Shown here: piece by piece, positions 32,763 to 40,932 of the stretch
Numbering within the stretch: position 1 is the first letter of the stretch
Layout of the letters: each line of letters begins with the position of its first letter
Source: Oscillospiraceae bacterium
Lineage (GTDB): Bacteria; Bacillota; Clostridia; Oscillospirales; Oscillospiraceae
Direction of reading: 5' to 3'
Assembly: GCA_015068325.1 (NCBI GenBank)
Contig: SVKQ01000001.1
Span: 40,623 to 104,622 of the forward strand
DNA: 64,000 nucleotides
The notes under the pieces: model-generated
Databases searched by the model: none
Told to the model about the DNA's origin: nothing
The model's input: only the letters and a program-made list of their open reading frames with translations
Position numbers and translations under genes: made by a program

Positions 32763-34297
32763 ACACCATGGATCTGTATGACGGCATCACCGCCCTGCCG
32801 GACACGCTGGTGCTGGAGGCGGCGCAGCCAAGCACCCGCTGGCGGCGGTGGATGCGCTGGGGCGCCCTGGCGGCCGCGCTGGCGCTGGTGGTGGGGGGCG
32901 GCGCGCTGATCCTGCCCCATCTGCACATGGGCGCCGCGCAAGGCAACAGCACCGGCGGCGACGGGAAGGCTGCCGTATACATGCACTACACAGGCCCCGT
33001 CCTGCCGCTGACGGTGCGGGGCGACGCCGCCGGCATCACGGCGGAGCGGACGGTGGAGTTCGACTTCTCCCCCTATCGGGGCGAGACGGTCACCGAGGCG
33101 GGGGAGACGTATGAGCACTTCCGCAGCGAGACCGGCGTCACCGACCGCTACGTGCTCACCAATACCACGGACACCGACAGGACGCTGACGCTGCTCTATC
33201 CCGAGGCGGGCGACCTGCGGGGCACGGAGCGGGGCACGGCGGCCGTCACCGTGGACGGCGCGGCGGTGGATACCACACTGTACGTCGGGCCCGCCGGCGC
33301 CGTGGGTGACGGGGCAGAGGCGGAGGCCATGCGGCGGATCAACTTTACCGGCGCGGTCTGGGATGACTACCGGACACTGCTCTCCGGCGCCGCCTATCAG
33401 GACGCGGCCTTTGCGCCGCTGCCGGTGCTGACGCAGCGCGTCACCGTTTACCGGCTGGACGACTATGTGCTGCCGGAGGGGGACCCCGGCACCGGCGGGG
33501 CGGTGTATTTCAGCTTTGACATCAACTATGACCGGACGGCCGTGTTCACCTTCGGCAGCAACGGCGGCAGCTGGGACCGGGAGAATGGCCGGTGCAGCCT
33601 GCTCAACGGCGCCATCGGCACCGACGGCGGCAGGGCGCGGCCCATGTACGTGATCCTGCTGGGGGACGACATCGCGGATTACGCCGTGGAGGGCTATTAC
33701 TACGGCGGCGGCAGCACGCCGAAGCCCTTTGCCGTCACCGCAGCCGTGGAGCGGCGGGAGGTGACGATGGACCAGGTGCTCACAGAGATCGTGGCCCAGT
33801 CCGACGAGCTGCGGGAGCTGCTGCCGGCGGGAGACACCGCCCTGACCGGGGAGCAGCAGAAGGGATATATCTCTGACTATCTGCTGCGGTGCGGACTGCT
33901 GGACGGCACGGACGGCTTCGGCCGCTATGACGACGGACGGCTGGAGGACATGTTCGAGGCCTTTGTCATGGGCCGGGTGCTGTACAGCGCCTTTGAGGTG
34001 ACCATCCCCGCCGGAGGCAGCGCGGAGATCGTCGTGTCCGCCGTGAAGGAGGCCAGCTACGACTATCCCGGCGGCGGACGGAACTGGAACCGCCACGGCT
34101 ATGACATGGCCACGCAGCTGGGTTCCAACCTGACCTTCAGCGGCCAGCGGGCCGCGATCCGCGGCACGGAGTATGTGACGCTGCTGGATAGTAACTTCGG
34201 CTTCGACCCGGACGGCGGCGTCACGGAGGTGGCGCTGGACACGGCGCAGGAGCACTATTGGATGCAGGTGGCCCGCCGGGTGCCGGAGGGCTCGTAA
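32759..34297 (+). CDS. Membrane-anchored ECF sigma partner (putative anti-sigma factor) with large extracytoplasmic region
   Basis: The protein of 512 residues starts MNTMDLYDGITALPDTLVLEA, a short cytosolic head common in clostridial proteins encoded after sigma factors. It has one TM helix (about residues 36-56) and an extracytoplasmic part of about 450 residues rich in beta-type sequence and Gly/Asp. There is no classical ZAS zinc motif. Translational overlap with the sigma gene is the main reason for the anti-sigma call. The exterior part is much larger than in simple anti-sigma factors and may sense a ligand or envelope state. Function inferred. Confidence 0.75.
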   Translation: MNTMDLYDGITALPDTLVLEAAQPSTRWRRWMRWGALAAALALVVGGGALILPHLHMGAAQGNSTGGDGKAAVYMHYTGPVLPLTVRGDAAGITAERTVEFDFSPYRGETVTEAGETYEHFRSETGVTDRYVLTNTTDTDRTLTLLYPEAGDLRGTERGTAAVTVDGAAVDTTLYVGPAGAVGDGAEAEAMRRINFTGAVWDDYRTLLSGAAYQDAAFAPLPVLTQRVTVYRLDDYVLPEGDPGTGGAVYFSFDINYDRTAVFTFGSNGGSWDRENGRCSLLNGAIGTDGGRARPMYVILLGDDIADYAVEGYYYGGGSTPKPFAVTAAVERREVTMDQVLTEIVAQSDELRELLPAGDTALTGEQQKGYISDYLLRCGLLDGTDGFGRYDDGRLEDMFEAFVMGRVLYSAFEVTIPAGGSAEIVVSAVKEASYDYPGGGRNWNRHGYDMATQLGSNLTFSGQRAAIRGTEYVTLLDSNFGFDPDGGVTEVALDTAQEHYWMQVARRVPEGS

Positions 34298-34315
34298 AAA
34301 ACGCAGGGTACCTGG

Positions 34316-34358
34316 CGCGGGGCGCTGCCGGAGAGGGCGGTGCCCCGCGTTTTTTGTG
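34316..34358 (+). terminator. Terminator of the sigma/anti-sigma operon
   Basis: CGCGGGGC and GCCCCGCG form the base of an extended hairpin with an inner GCTGCC/GGCGG stem, followed by TTTTTTG. Confidence 0.75.
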
Positions 34359-34380
34359 CCGCGGCCATGGCGGGGCACGG

Positions 34381-34409
34381 TTGACAACAGGCAGCTTTTT
34401 ACATAAAAT
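34381..34409 (+). promoter_or_regulatory. Promoter of the soluble kinase/HD-GYP operon
   Basis: TTGACA (34381-34386) and TAAAAT (34404-34409) are 17 bases apart, 58 bases before the ATG. Confidence 0.75.
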
Positions 34410-34467
34410 ATATTAAATACGGAACAGCGGCGGGGCGGGGCCCCGGCGGGCAAAGGAGCGTGACACC

Positions 34468-36171
34468 ATGGGCAGAGAATACGCACTGCGGGACAGCGAG
34501 GGCGTCGTCCGCTGCCGGACGGAGGGCTTCGACGAAACGCAGATATCGCAGGTCGTGCCGCTCTCCGGCGGCGCGCAGCTGTGCATCTGCGGCGAGGCGG
34601 AGGAGATCCGCGCCCTGCGGGAGCAGCTGCAGGAGGCCAAGGCTGCTAATGTGGCCAAGGAGACCTTTTTGAGCAACATGTCCCACGACATCCGCACCCC
34701 CATGAACGCCATCGTGGGCATGACCGCCCTGGCCAAGAAGCACATCGACGAGAAGAACCGGGTGATCGACGCCCTCAACAAGATCGAGACGGCCAGCGGC
34801 CACCTGCTGAGCCTCATCAACGACGTGCTGGACATGTCCCGCATCAGCTCCGGCCGGCTGCAGCTGGCGGAGGAGCGGTTCTCCCTGTCCGACCTGCTCC
34901 ATGACACCATGACCATCGTCCGGCCTCAGGCGGCGCAGAAGGGCCACGCCCTGCGTCTGGAGGCGGAGGACATCGGGGCCGAGAGCCTGTACGGCGACGT
35001 GCTGCGGCTGCGGCAGATCTACGTGAACATCATCAGCAATGCGGTGAAATACACCCCCGCCGGCGGGCAGATCGACCTGCGGGTGTGGGAGCAGCTCTCC
35101 GGCGGCCGCTGCCGGCTGTGCTTCCGCTGCAGCGACAACGGCATCGGCATGAGCGAGCAGTTCCTGGAGCGGATCTTCGAGCCCTTTGAGCGGGTCAACA
35201 GCTCCACCATCACCAAAGTGGAGGGCACCGGTCTGGGCATGAGCATCGTCAAGCAGCTGGTGGACGCCATGGGCGGCCGAATCGGCGTCGAGAGCCGGTC
35301 GGGAGAGGGCACTACCGTGACCATCACCGTGCCGCTGGCCTATGAGCAGCAGCAGATCGATACCGCCGCCCTGACGGACAGGCGGCTGCTGATCATCGAG
35401 GCGGACGAGCGGCTGCGCTCCGACTATACCCGCTATCTGGGCGAGTACAGCGTGGACTGCACGCTGGTCTCCAGCGCCGCCGGGGCGCTGGAGGCGCTGA
35501 CCGACGCGGACTTCCGGGGCCGGGCCTACCACGCCGCCATCATCGGCCGGGAGCGGGAGGACGGCCAGCCTTTGTACGACATCGCCGGCTACCTGCACAA
35601 ATCCCACCCGGATCTGACGCTGATCCTGGTCAGCGACGACAACTGGGAGGAGATCGAATACCAGGCGGGCCGCAGCGGCATCCGCTGCTTCATCCCGTTG
35701 CCCTTCTTCCGCAAATCCCTGCTCAACGGCCTCAACCGGGCGCTGCAGGAGGTCGGCGGCGACGAGGGCCAGGAGACCTGGCCCGACCTGACCGACCGGC
35801 GGATCCTGCTGGTGGAGGACAACGCCATCAACATGGAGATCGCCCGGGAGCTGCTGGGCGTGACCGGCGCCCACATCGACACCGCTGAGAACGGGCGCCA
35901 GGCGGTGGAGCGCTTCTGCGCCGCGCCGGAGGGGTGGTACGACGTGATCCTGATGGACGTGCAGATGCCGGTGCTGGACGGCTACGCCGCCACCCGGGAG
36001 ATCCGCTCCTGCGGCCGGGCCGACGGGGCGGAGGTGCCCATCTACGCCATGACCGCCAACACCTTCGCCGAGGACATCGCCCGGGCCCGGGCCGCCGGCA
36101 TGGACGGCCACATCGCCAAGCCCATCGATATGAACCTGCTGATGCAGACGCTGCGCGCCGCCGTGCGCTGA
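34468..36171 (+). CDS. Soluble hybrid histidine kinase with pseudo-receiver and C-terminal receiver
   Basis: There is no TM helix or recognisable sensor, only about 50 residues and a short coiled coil before HisKA (MSHDIRTPMNA, phospho-His 73). HATPase motifs are intact: NIISNAVKYT, DNGIGMS, GTGLGMSI. The first receiver-like domain (about 303-425) has lost its chemistry: the acidic pocket reads IIEADE, Gly360 stands where the phospho-Asp should be (AAIIGRERED), and the Lys is replaced in CFIPLPFF. The second receiver (about 443-560) is intact (LLVEDNA, Asp497 in LMDVQMP, AKP). The layout parallels the membrane kinase at 7120. It is followed by an HD-GYP-like gene 40 bases later. Confidence 0.92.
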   Translation: MGREYALRDSEGVVRCRTEGFDETQISQVVPLSGGAQLCICGEAEEIRALREQLQEAKAANVAKETFLSNMSHDIRTPMNAIVGMTALAKKHIDEKNRVIDALNKIETASGHLLSLINDVLDMSRISSGRLQLAEERFSLSDLLHDTMTIVRPQAAQKGHALRLEAEDIGAESLYGDVLRLRQIYVNIISNAVKYTPAGGQIDLRVWEQLSGGRCRLCFRCSDNGIGMSEQFLERIFEPFERVNSSTITKVEGTGLGMSIVKQLVDAMGGRIGVESRSGEGTTVTITVPLAYEQQQIDTAALTDRRLLIIEADERLRSDYTRYLGEYSVDCTLVSSAAGALEALTDADFRGRAYHAAIIGREREDGQPLYDIAGYLHKSHPDLTLILVSDDNWEEIEYQAGRSGIRCFIPLPFFRKSLLNGLNRALQEVGGDEGQETWPDLTDRRILLVEDNAINMEIARELLGVTGAHIDTAENGRQAVERFCAAPEGWYDVILMDVQMPVLDGYAATREIRSCGRADGAEVPIYAMTANTFAEDIARARAAGMDGHIAKPIDMNLLMQTLRAAVR

Positions 36172-36211
36172 TGGCGGCCGGCACACACCAAAGAGAGGGG
36201 GGGACCGCGGG

Positions 36212-38038
36212 ATGCTGCCCTATCAGGAGCGATATATCGACAACACCCGGCAGATCGCCGCGCTCTTCGACCTCTACAGCGGCGCGGAGGCCGGGTTCGA
36301 GGGCTGGTACGCCGGGCGGCAGCAGGCCAGGGCCCGGCGGGATGCCCTGCGCGCGGAGAACCTGGCCCTGCTGCAGGACCACCTGTTCCCGGCGCTGGAC
36401 GGTCTGTACGGCGCATCGGAGGAGGTCATCGCCGCGCTGGAGGAGTTTGCCGGCGCGCTGATGGACTGGCGCACCAATCTGGACTGCGGCATATACGTGG
36501 TCATCCACGACGCGCTGCTGAGCCTCTACCGGGTGCAGCACAGCCGGGAGGGGGTCATCAAGGAGCTGTACAAGCTGGGCATGGGCCTGTACTACCTGCG
36601 GCGGCTGGTCAACGGTGTGGAGGCGCCCGGCGCCGCCGCGCTGGCCTTTCACAACGAGATGGTGTTCACCGAGGCGTCCTCCTACATCCGCTACTACGAT
36701 GAGATCGACAGCGAGGAGACCCGGGGCTACATCATCCGCGCCTTTGCCAACATCGCCCTGTGCGCCCCGGAGCACAAGCGGCGCATCGCCGCCAGCGCCA
36801 GGACGCTTCGTATCCTGCAGGACGAGCACTACCGTGCTCTGGCGCCGGGCTTGCCCTGGGACGCCTTTCTGCGGGGCACCCACCAGCAGATGAGTGCCAA
36901 CCGGTCGGAGCTGTCCCGGGGGAACCTGAGCCGGGACGAGCTGGCCGCCGTGCTGGACTCCTGCTACGAGGTGTTCAAGCCGGAGGAGGGCGCCGACAAC
37001 CCCAGCGTACGCTGGCTGTGGCCCTACTATGAGATGGAATACAACTGCGGTTACGTGGACCTGAAGACCACGCTGGACCGGCTGGAGGATCTGATCGGCC
37101 GGGCCCCCTATGACCAGTACGATGTGTCGGGCCTGTACGGCAACGTGCAGCTGCCCATCTACTACGGCCGGCTGATGCAGGCCAACCCGGCGCTGCAGCG
37201 GGAGGAGAAGCGGGTGCACTTCCTGAACGGGGCCTACCGAAAGATGCAGCAGGTGCTGCTGCAGTACCCGGCGGAGCAGTTCGACGACTTCTTCTATTAC
37301 CTGATCGACCTGGTCGTCTCCGACTATTTCGAGATGGAGGGCGTGCCGCCCTACCGGGAGCTGACCACCCGGATAATGCAGCGCTTTGCCGGCGAGCTGT
37401 ACATCCGCTCCCGCCGCACCGGCGACATGATGCGCTGCATCTGTGCCGCCATCTTCGCCAGGGAGCCGGATTTCTTCGACGACATCCCCTTCCTGGCGCC
37501 TCTGCAGGGGGAGGAGAAGAAGCAGGCGCTGCTGGCCTACGCCGGCGACTGCGGCCTCTACCACGACTTCGGCCTCATCAAGATGAACATCGGCCGCACC
37601 ATGGGCAGCCGCAATCTGTTCGAAAACGAGTTTCAGATCTACCAGCTCCACACCGTGTCCGGCTATGACGATTTGCGGCGGCGCAGCTCTACGGCGGATT
37701 TTGCCGACGTGGCCCTGGGCCACCACAGCTGGTACGGCGGCGGCGGATATCCCGACACCTATGTGCGCACCGCGTCGCCCTGCCGCCAGATGACGGACGT
37801 GGCCGCCGTCGCCGCCCATATGGTGGAGCGGTACGACAGCGACATGGACGCCTTGGTGCGCGGCATGCTGGATGGGGCGCGGGGCCGCTTCTCACCCCCG
37901 GTGACGGCGTATCTGACCGACGGGGTGCTGTGCCGGCAGCTGGAGCAGCTGCTGCAGAGCGACGGCCGGAACTACTACCGGGACGTGTACCGGGAGCTGC
38001 TGGCGGGCCGCAAACCGGCCGGGACCGAAAAAAAATGA
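36212..38038 (+). CDS. Large protein with divergent C-terminal HD-GYP domain
   Basis: The C-terminal part (about 385-590) follows the HD-GYP phosphodiesterase pattern: YHDFGLIKMN (His451-Asp452), QLHTVSG (His480), GHHSWYGGGGYPD (His504, His505 and the GYP), and QMTDVA (Asp529). The Lys of HD-x-G-K is displaced and the first metal ligand is not obvious. The N-terminal 380 residues are helical and of unknown family; they might bind a ligand or a partner. HD-GYP proteins degrade cyclic di-GMP or 3'3'-cGAMP. It lies in an operon directly after the soluble hybrid kinase, so it is a likely output, although it has no receiver of its own. Activity is inferred. Confidence 0.75.
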   Translation: MLPYQERYIDNTRQIAALFDLYSGAEAGFEGWYAGRQQARARRDALRAENLALLQDHLFPALDGLYGASEEVIAALEEFAGALMDWRTNLDCGIYVVIHDALLSLYRVQHSREGVIKELYKLGMGLYYLRRLVNGVEAPGAAALAFHNEMVFTEASSYIRYYDEIDSEETRGYIIRAFANIALCAPEHKRRIAASARTLRILQDEHYRALAPGLPWDAFLRGTHQQMSANRSELSRGNLSRDELAAVLDSCYEVFKPEEGADNPSVRWLWPYYEMEYNCGYVDLKTTLDRLEDLIGRAPYDQYDVSGLYGNVQLPIYYGRLMQANPALQREEKRVHFLNGAYRKMQQVLLQYPAEQFDDFFYYLIDLVVSDYFEMEGVPPYRELTTRIMQRFAGELYIRSRRTGDMMRCICAAIFAREPDFFDDIPFLAPLQGEEKKQALLAYAGDCGLYHDFGLIKMNIGRTMGSRNLFENEFQIYQLHTVSGYDDLRRRSSTADFADVALGHHSWYGGGGYPDTYVRTASPCRQMTDVAAVAAHMVERYDSDMDALVRGMLDGARGRFSPPVTAYLTDGVLCRQLEQLLQSDGRNYYRDVYRELLAGRKPAGTEKK

Positions 38039-38069
38039 AAAAATTTATGCGTATTATGCGCATAACATG

Positions 38070-38098
38070 TTGACAAACAGGGGAAAGGGTGGTATAAC
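38070..38098 (+). promoter_or_regulatory. Promoter of the antitoxin-like gene
   Basis: TTGACA (38070-38075) and TATAAC (38093-38098) are 17 bases apart. The near-palindrome ATGCGTATTATGCGCAT just upstream (38047-38063) could be an autoregulatory operator. Confidence 0.75.
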
Positions 38099-38164
38099 GA
38101 AGGTACCAAATCAAAGAGGCCGCAAGGCCGGAGTTTTTGTGGAAAGCGCTGGGAGGTGCCTGTT

Positions 38165-38419
38165 ATGTCAAAGGTCAGCACGAACATCAGTCTGGATGAG
38201 GATCTGAAGAAAGAGGCACAGGCTCTGTTTGCCGAATTCGGATTGGATCTGACCACAGCGATCACCATTTTCCTGAAGCAGTCGGTGCGGGAGGGGCGGA
38301 TCCCCTTCGCCATCCGCAAGGTGCGTGAGCACGAGAAGTATGGCTACACCACGCACCAGCCTGCGGAGTCGTCCCATCTGATGGAGGTGTGGGACGAGGT
38401 GGCCCGCCGCATGGGCTGA
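38165..38419 (+). CDS. RelB/DinJ-family antitoxin-like protein (orphan)
   Basis: The 84-residue protein has the ribbon-helix-helix start of the family, VSTNISLDEDLKKEAQALF, then GLDLTTAITIFLKQSV and REGRIPFAI, the standard DinJ block. The ATG at 38165 is eight bases after GGGAGG. DinJ-type antitoxins bind their promoter and neutralise a YafQ/RelE toxin, but no toxin gene follows: a terminator lies 38 bases after the stop. It may have lost its partner, or act as a plain regulator. Confidence 0.87.
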   Translation: MSKVSTNISLDEDLKKEAQALFAEFGLDLTTAITIFLKQSVREGRIPFAIRKVREHEKYGYTTHQPAESSHLMEVWDEVARRMG

Positions 38420-38456
38420 TCTGCCGCTGAAGCAGCGAAACGCAAGAGAAGAACGG

Positions 38457-38489
38457 AAAATGCCGCCCCCGGGATGGGGGCGGCATTTT
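38457..38489. terminator. Bidirectional terminator
   Basis: AAAATGCCGCCCCC pairs with GGGGGCGGCATTTT between the convergent antitoxin-like and DUF5714 genes. Confidence 0.85.
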
Positions 38490-38509
38490 GATCGGGACGC
38501 ATGTGCGAG

Positions 38510-39208
38510 TCACGCCCGGCGGCCAGCCGGGGAGAAGGGACAGCGGCGGCCGATGCACTGGGCGTTTTGGGCGCAGCGGGAGCAGACGGGCTCCGTTCGC
38601 TCCAGCGGCAGGCCGAAGTGCGCGCGGATGAAGTCCACCGCCGCCAGCAGCGACAGATAGGAGTCCCGTTTGCAGCAGCGGGGCCCGCCCACCGCGCCGA
38701 TGCACTCCAAGGCGGCGGCGGTCATGCGGTTGGCCAGGCCGAAGGCACGCTCCGCCAGCGGCGTGGAGCCGGAGAGGATGGCCACGGCGGTGCCGGCGCT
38801 GATGCCGGCGCCGCAGGCGCCCCAGAAGCCGCAGGCACCGCCGGGGACCTGGCTGCCGCGCTGGTGCATCTCCCGCAGGGCCTCCTCCAGCTCCGGCAGA
38901 CCGCCGGTGTTATGGCAGGCTGTCAGCAGCGCCGCGCCCACCAGCACGTGGTGTTCCGGGCCGTGCATGTGGCAGAAGGGCTGGGACATGAGGCGCTCCA
39001 GAATGGCGACAGGGTCCCGGGATGTCTCCGCCAGACACAGACCCACCGCCGCATCCATGCCACGGGTATGGCACTCGTCGCACACGTAGTGGCCGCGGAC
39101 GCAGCGGCTCCGGCTGCGCAGCTCCCGGCCGCAGACGGCGCACACCATGGGCTCCTCGCGGTCCAGATAGACCAGCGGTGCGCCGCAGATCAGACATTCC
39201 TCCGCCAT
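38510..39208 (-). CDS. DUF5714-domain protein with Cys clusters
   Basis: The 232-residue protein has an N-terminal zinc-ribbon-like part (CLICGAP, CAVCGRE, YVCDECH) and the DUF5714 core GACGFWGACGAGISAGTAVAIL, followed by CCKRDSYLSLL and a final Cys-rich tail (CSRCAQNAQCIGRRC). DUF5714 proteins occur in anaerobes, often near SAM or methyltransferase genes. The many Cys residues suggest metal or Fe-S binding. The promoter TTGTCA-N17-TATGAT (39250-39278, minus strand) lies just upstream. The biochemical role is not known. Confidence 0.87.
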   Translation of the reverse strand: MAEECLICGAPLVYLDREEPMVCAVCGRELRSRSRCVRGHYVCDECHTRGMDAAVGLCLAETSRDPVAILERLMSQPFCHMHGPEHHVLVGAALLTACHNTGGLPELEEALREMHQRGSQVPGGACGFWGACGAGISAGTAVAILSGSTPLAERAFGLANRMTAAALECIGAVGGPRCCKRDSYLSLLAAVDFIRAHFGLPLERTEPVCSRCAQNAQCIGRRCPFSPAGRRA

Positions 39209-39299
39209 GGAAAGACCTCCCTCCGACCGGATCGGATCCGGCTGGGGCCATCATACCCCCTTTTTGCGGCGCTGACAAGGCTTTTTGGTGAAAACACGC

Positions 39300-39328
39300 T
39301 TGCGCCGGGGAACCGCATGTGGTACCAT
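39300..39328 (+). promoter_or_regulatory. Promoter of the DUF805 gene
   Basis: TTGCGC (39300-39305) and TACCAT (39323-39328) are 17 bases apart. The minus-strand DUF5714 promoter TTGTCA-N17-TATGAT (39250-39278) lies beside it. Confidence 0.65.
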
Positions 39329-39395
39329 GGCGGCAGCGGAGCTGTACCGCGCCCGCGGACGCAGCGGGCAATTTGTGTGCAAGGAGAGATGTGAT

Positions 39396-39779
39396 ATGAA
39401 TCTGCAGGAGGCGGTGACCAGCGCCATCCACAACTATGCCAACTTTTCCGGCCGGGCCCGGCGCAGCGAATTCTGGTGGTTCAACCTGTGCGTGGTGGCC
39501 GTCAGCATCGTGCTGGAGTCCTTGGCCGCCGGGCTGCACAGCAGCCTGATGAGCGGGCTGATGAACGGTCTGACGGCCCTGTTCGGCGTGGCGGTCCTGG
39601 TGCCCGGCCTGGCGCTGATCTGGCGGCGGCTCCACGACACGGGCCGCTCCGGCGCCATGTTCCTGTGTTGCCTGATCCCCCTGGTGGGATGGATCCTGGT
39701 GCTGGTCTGGTTCTGCCAGGACAGCCAGCCGGGCGACAACCAGTACGGCCCCAACCCCAAGGAAGAAGAGCTGGTGTAA
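39396..39779 (+). CDS. DUF805 membrane protein
   Basis: The 127-residue protein has the DUF805 pattern: NYANFSGRARRSEFWWFNL, several TM helices, LALIWRRLHDTGRSG, and a C-terminal CQDSQPGDNQYGPNPK tail. DUF805 proteins are small polytopic inner-membrane proteins of unknown role. The ATG at 39396 follows AAGGAG. Confidence 0.9.
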   Translation: MNLQEAVTSAIHNYANFSGRARRSEFWWFNLCVVAVSIVLESLAAGLHSSLMSGLMNGLTALFGVAVLVPGLALIWRRLHDTGRSGAMFLCCLIPLVGWILVLVWFCQDSQPGDNQYGPNPKEEELV

Positions 39780-39812
39780 AGAATATTAGCTTTACATATA
39801 AGAGAATGTCAT

Positions 39813-39845
39813 GAAGGAGGCACTTCATAAGGAAGTGCCTCCTTC
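39813..39845 (+). terminator. Terminator of the DUF805 gene
   Basis: GAAGGAGGCACTTC pairs perfectly with GAAGTGCCTCCTTC. Confidence 0.75.
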
Positions 39846-39894
39846 CGGCGTTTGGAGAGTCACACAATAGAATCGGTCGTATCGTTTTATGTAA

Positions 39895-39923
39895 TTGACC
39901 GTGCCGTATATGGGTGGTATAAT
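39895..39923 (+). promoter_or_regulatory. Promoter of the 39.96-kb membrane-anchored protein gene
   Basis: TTGACC (39895-39900) and TATAAT (39918-39923) are 17 bases apart, 35 bases before the ATG. Confidence 0.8.
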
Positions 39924-39958
39924 CATCCCAACCAGTCAGGATTTGGGAGGATGATAGA

Positions 39959-40510
39959 ATGCAGCATAAACCGGTTGCAAAACGCATCGCAGCCATACTG
40001 CTCTTGCTTCTCGTAATCTTCGGCGGGGTCAATTTGTTTTGGTATGGATTCAAGTATTTGCCGTACAAGAGGATGGCGGCACAGATGCAGCGGAGTGATG
40101 ATTCCGAAAGGCCCAGATACATTTATACGGACGGAGAGTATCTGTTTCATCTGAAAATGCCGGGTTACCTGTCATTTCAATCTGGATTTCTGTATATCGT
40201 AGAGAAGGATAAGGAAGACGCTGCCTCCTTCATTGCGGATGAAAACGGGAACCTGACAGAGAAGAACATACCTCACGTCGATATGTTTATATGGCCGCAG
40301 ATGTTTTCTCAGCCGCAGTGCCGAGTGACCATATATGAAGAAACGGACAGCGTATGGGTCATGACGAATAACCAGGGAGAGTTCATACCGGATGAAACAT
40401 TGTCCGACACCGAGAATGACAGATTATCCGTACAGTTTGAAGAACATAAAGGCGAAATACAGGAGATGATAAAGGCCGCTGTTGCGTTCTGGGGGGACGG
40501 GCTGAACTAA
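39959..40510 (+). CDS. Membrane-anchored hypothetical protein, 183 residues
   Basis: A basic start (MQHKPVAKR) is followed by one hydrophobic helix (IAAILLLLLVIFGGVNLFWYG), then an extracytoplasmic domain of about 145 acidic residues. The ribosome site is GGGAGG. Base composition is more AT-rich than the flanking genes, like the next gene, suggesting a small acquired pair. The family is not recognised. Confidence 0.78.
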   Translation: MQHKPVAKRIAAILLLLLVIFGGVNLFWYGFKYLPYKRMAAQMQRSDDSERPRYIYTDGEYLFHLKMPGYLSFQSGFLYIVEKDKEDAASFIADENGNLTEKNIPHVDMFIWPQMFSQPQCRVTIYEETDSVWVMTNNQGEFIPDETLSDTENDRLSVQFEEHKGEIQEMIKAAVAFWGDGLN

Positions 40511-40629
40511 AGAATGAAGCGCAAGGGACGTCATCTGCTAGTATTTCGTATGCAAAAAAGGCGGTAATTTCCGGTTTTACAAAGAAATAGATGGCCCTGA
40601 TAAACCGGGATCTGACGAGGAGCAAAGAT

Positions 40630-40932
40630 ATGAAACTGTCAAAAATATTTGAAGAAAAACCAGAAAGATGGGGATTCAGAGGCGATCCGTATTTCTGGGA
40701 TTACTTAAAAAAGCTCGCGGAGAATATGGATATTATTTCTCCTGACGAACTGGAAAAGTGGATAAAAGAGGAATACTTTTCGCTTTCGGGCAAGGTTCTG
40801 ACCGACGAGTATATGGATTTTGCCGTAATAGAGCAGTTTGCTCATGGGGGAATGAGCTCCGGCGGTGTTGATAACCGATGGTGGATGGAAGAGGGAATCC
40901 CACTGCTGAAAAGCAGATTGACTATGCTCTGA
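40630..40932 (+). CDS. Hypothetical protein with F-x-x-GGMSSG motif, 100 residues
   Basis: The ATG at 40630 follows GAGGAGC. The protein reads PERWGFRGDPYFWDYLKKLAEN and, near the C-terminus, EQFAHGGMSSGGVDNRWW and GIPLLKSRL. This W-GLRGDP...FAHGGMSSG pattern is one I associate with small uncharacterised proteins of bacilli and actinobacteria that often sit alone or near polymorphic-toxin regions. The link to immunity proteins is only a suggestion. The sequence is cytosolic and acidic. Confidence 0.72.
   Translation: MKLSKIFEEKPERWGFRGDPYFWDYLKKLAENMDIISPDELEKWIKEEYFSLSGKVLTDEYMDFAVIEQFAHGGMSSGGVDNRWWMEEGIPLLKSRLTML

Noticed and set aside
32630..34486. A 618-codon minus-strand frame opposite the anti-sigma-like gene
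   Set aside because: Shadow frame: no ribosome site, no domain, and it crosses the sigma/anti-sigma junction.
35828..37819. A 663-codon minus-strand frame opposite the HD-GYP gene
   Set aside because: Shadow frame with Val/His/Gln-rich repeats and no start signal; the plus strand has conserved motifs.
38101..38150. GGCCGCAAGGCC hairpin upstream of the antitoxin as an attenuator
   Set aside because: The stem is only four bases and the T stretch is separated from it, so there is no good case for a terminator.
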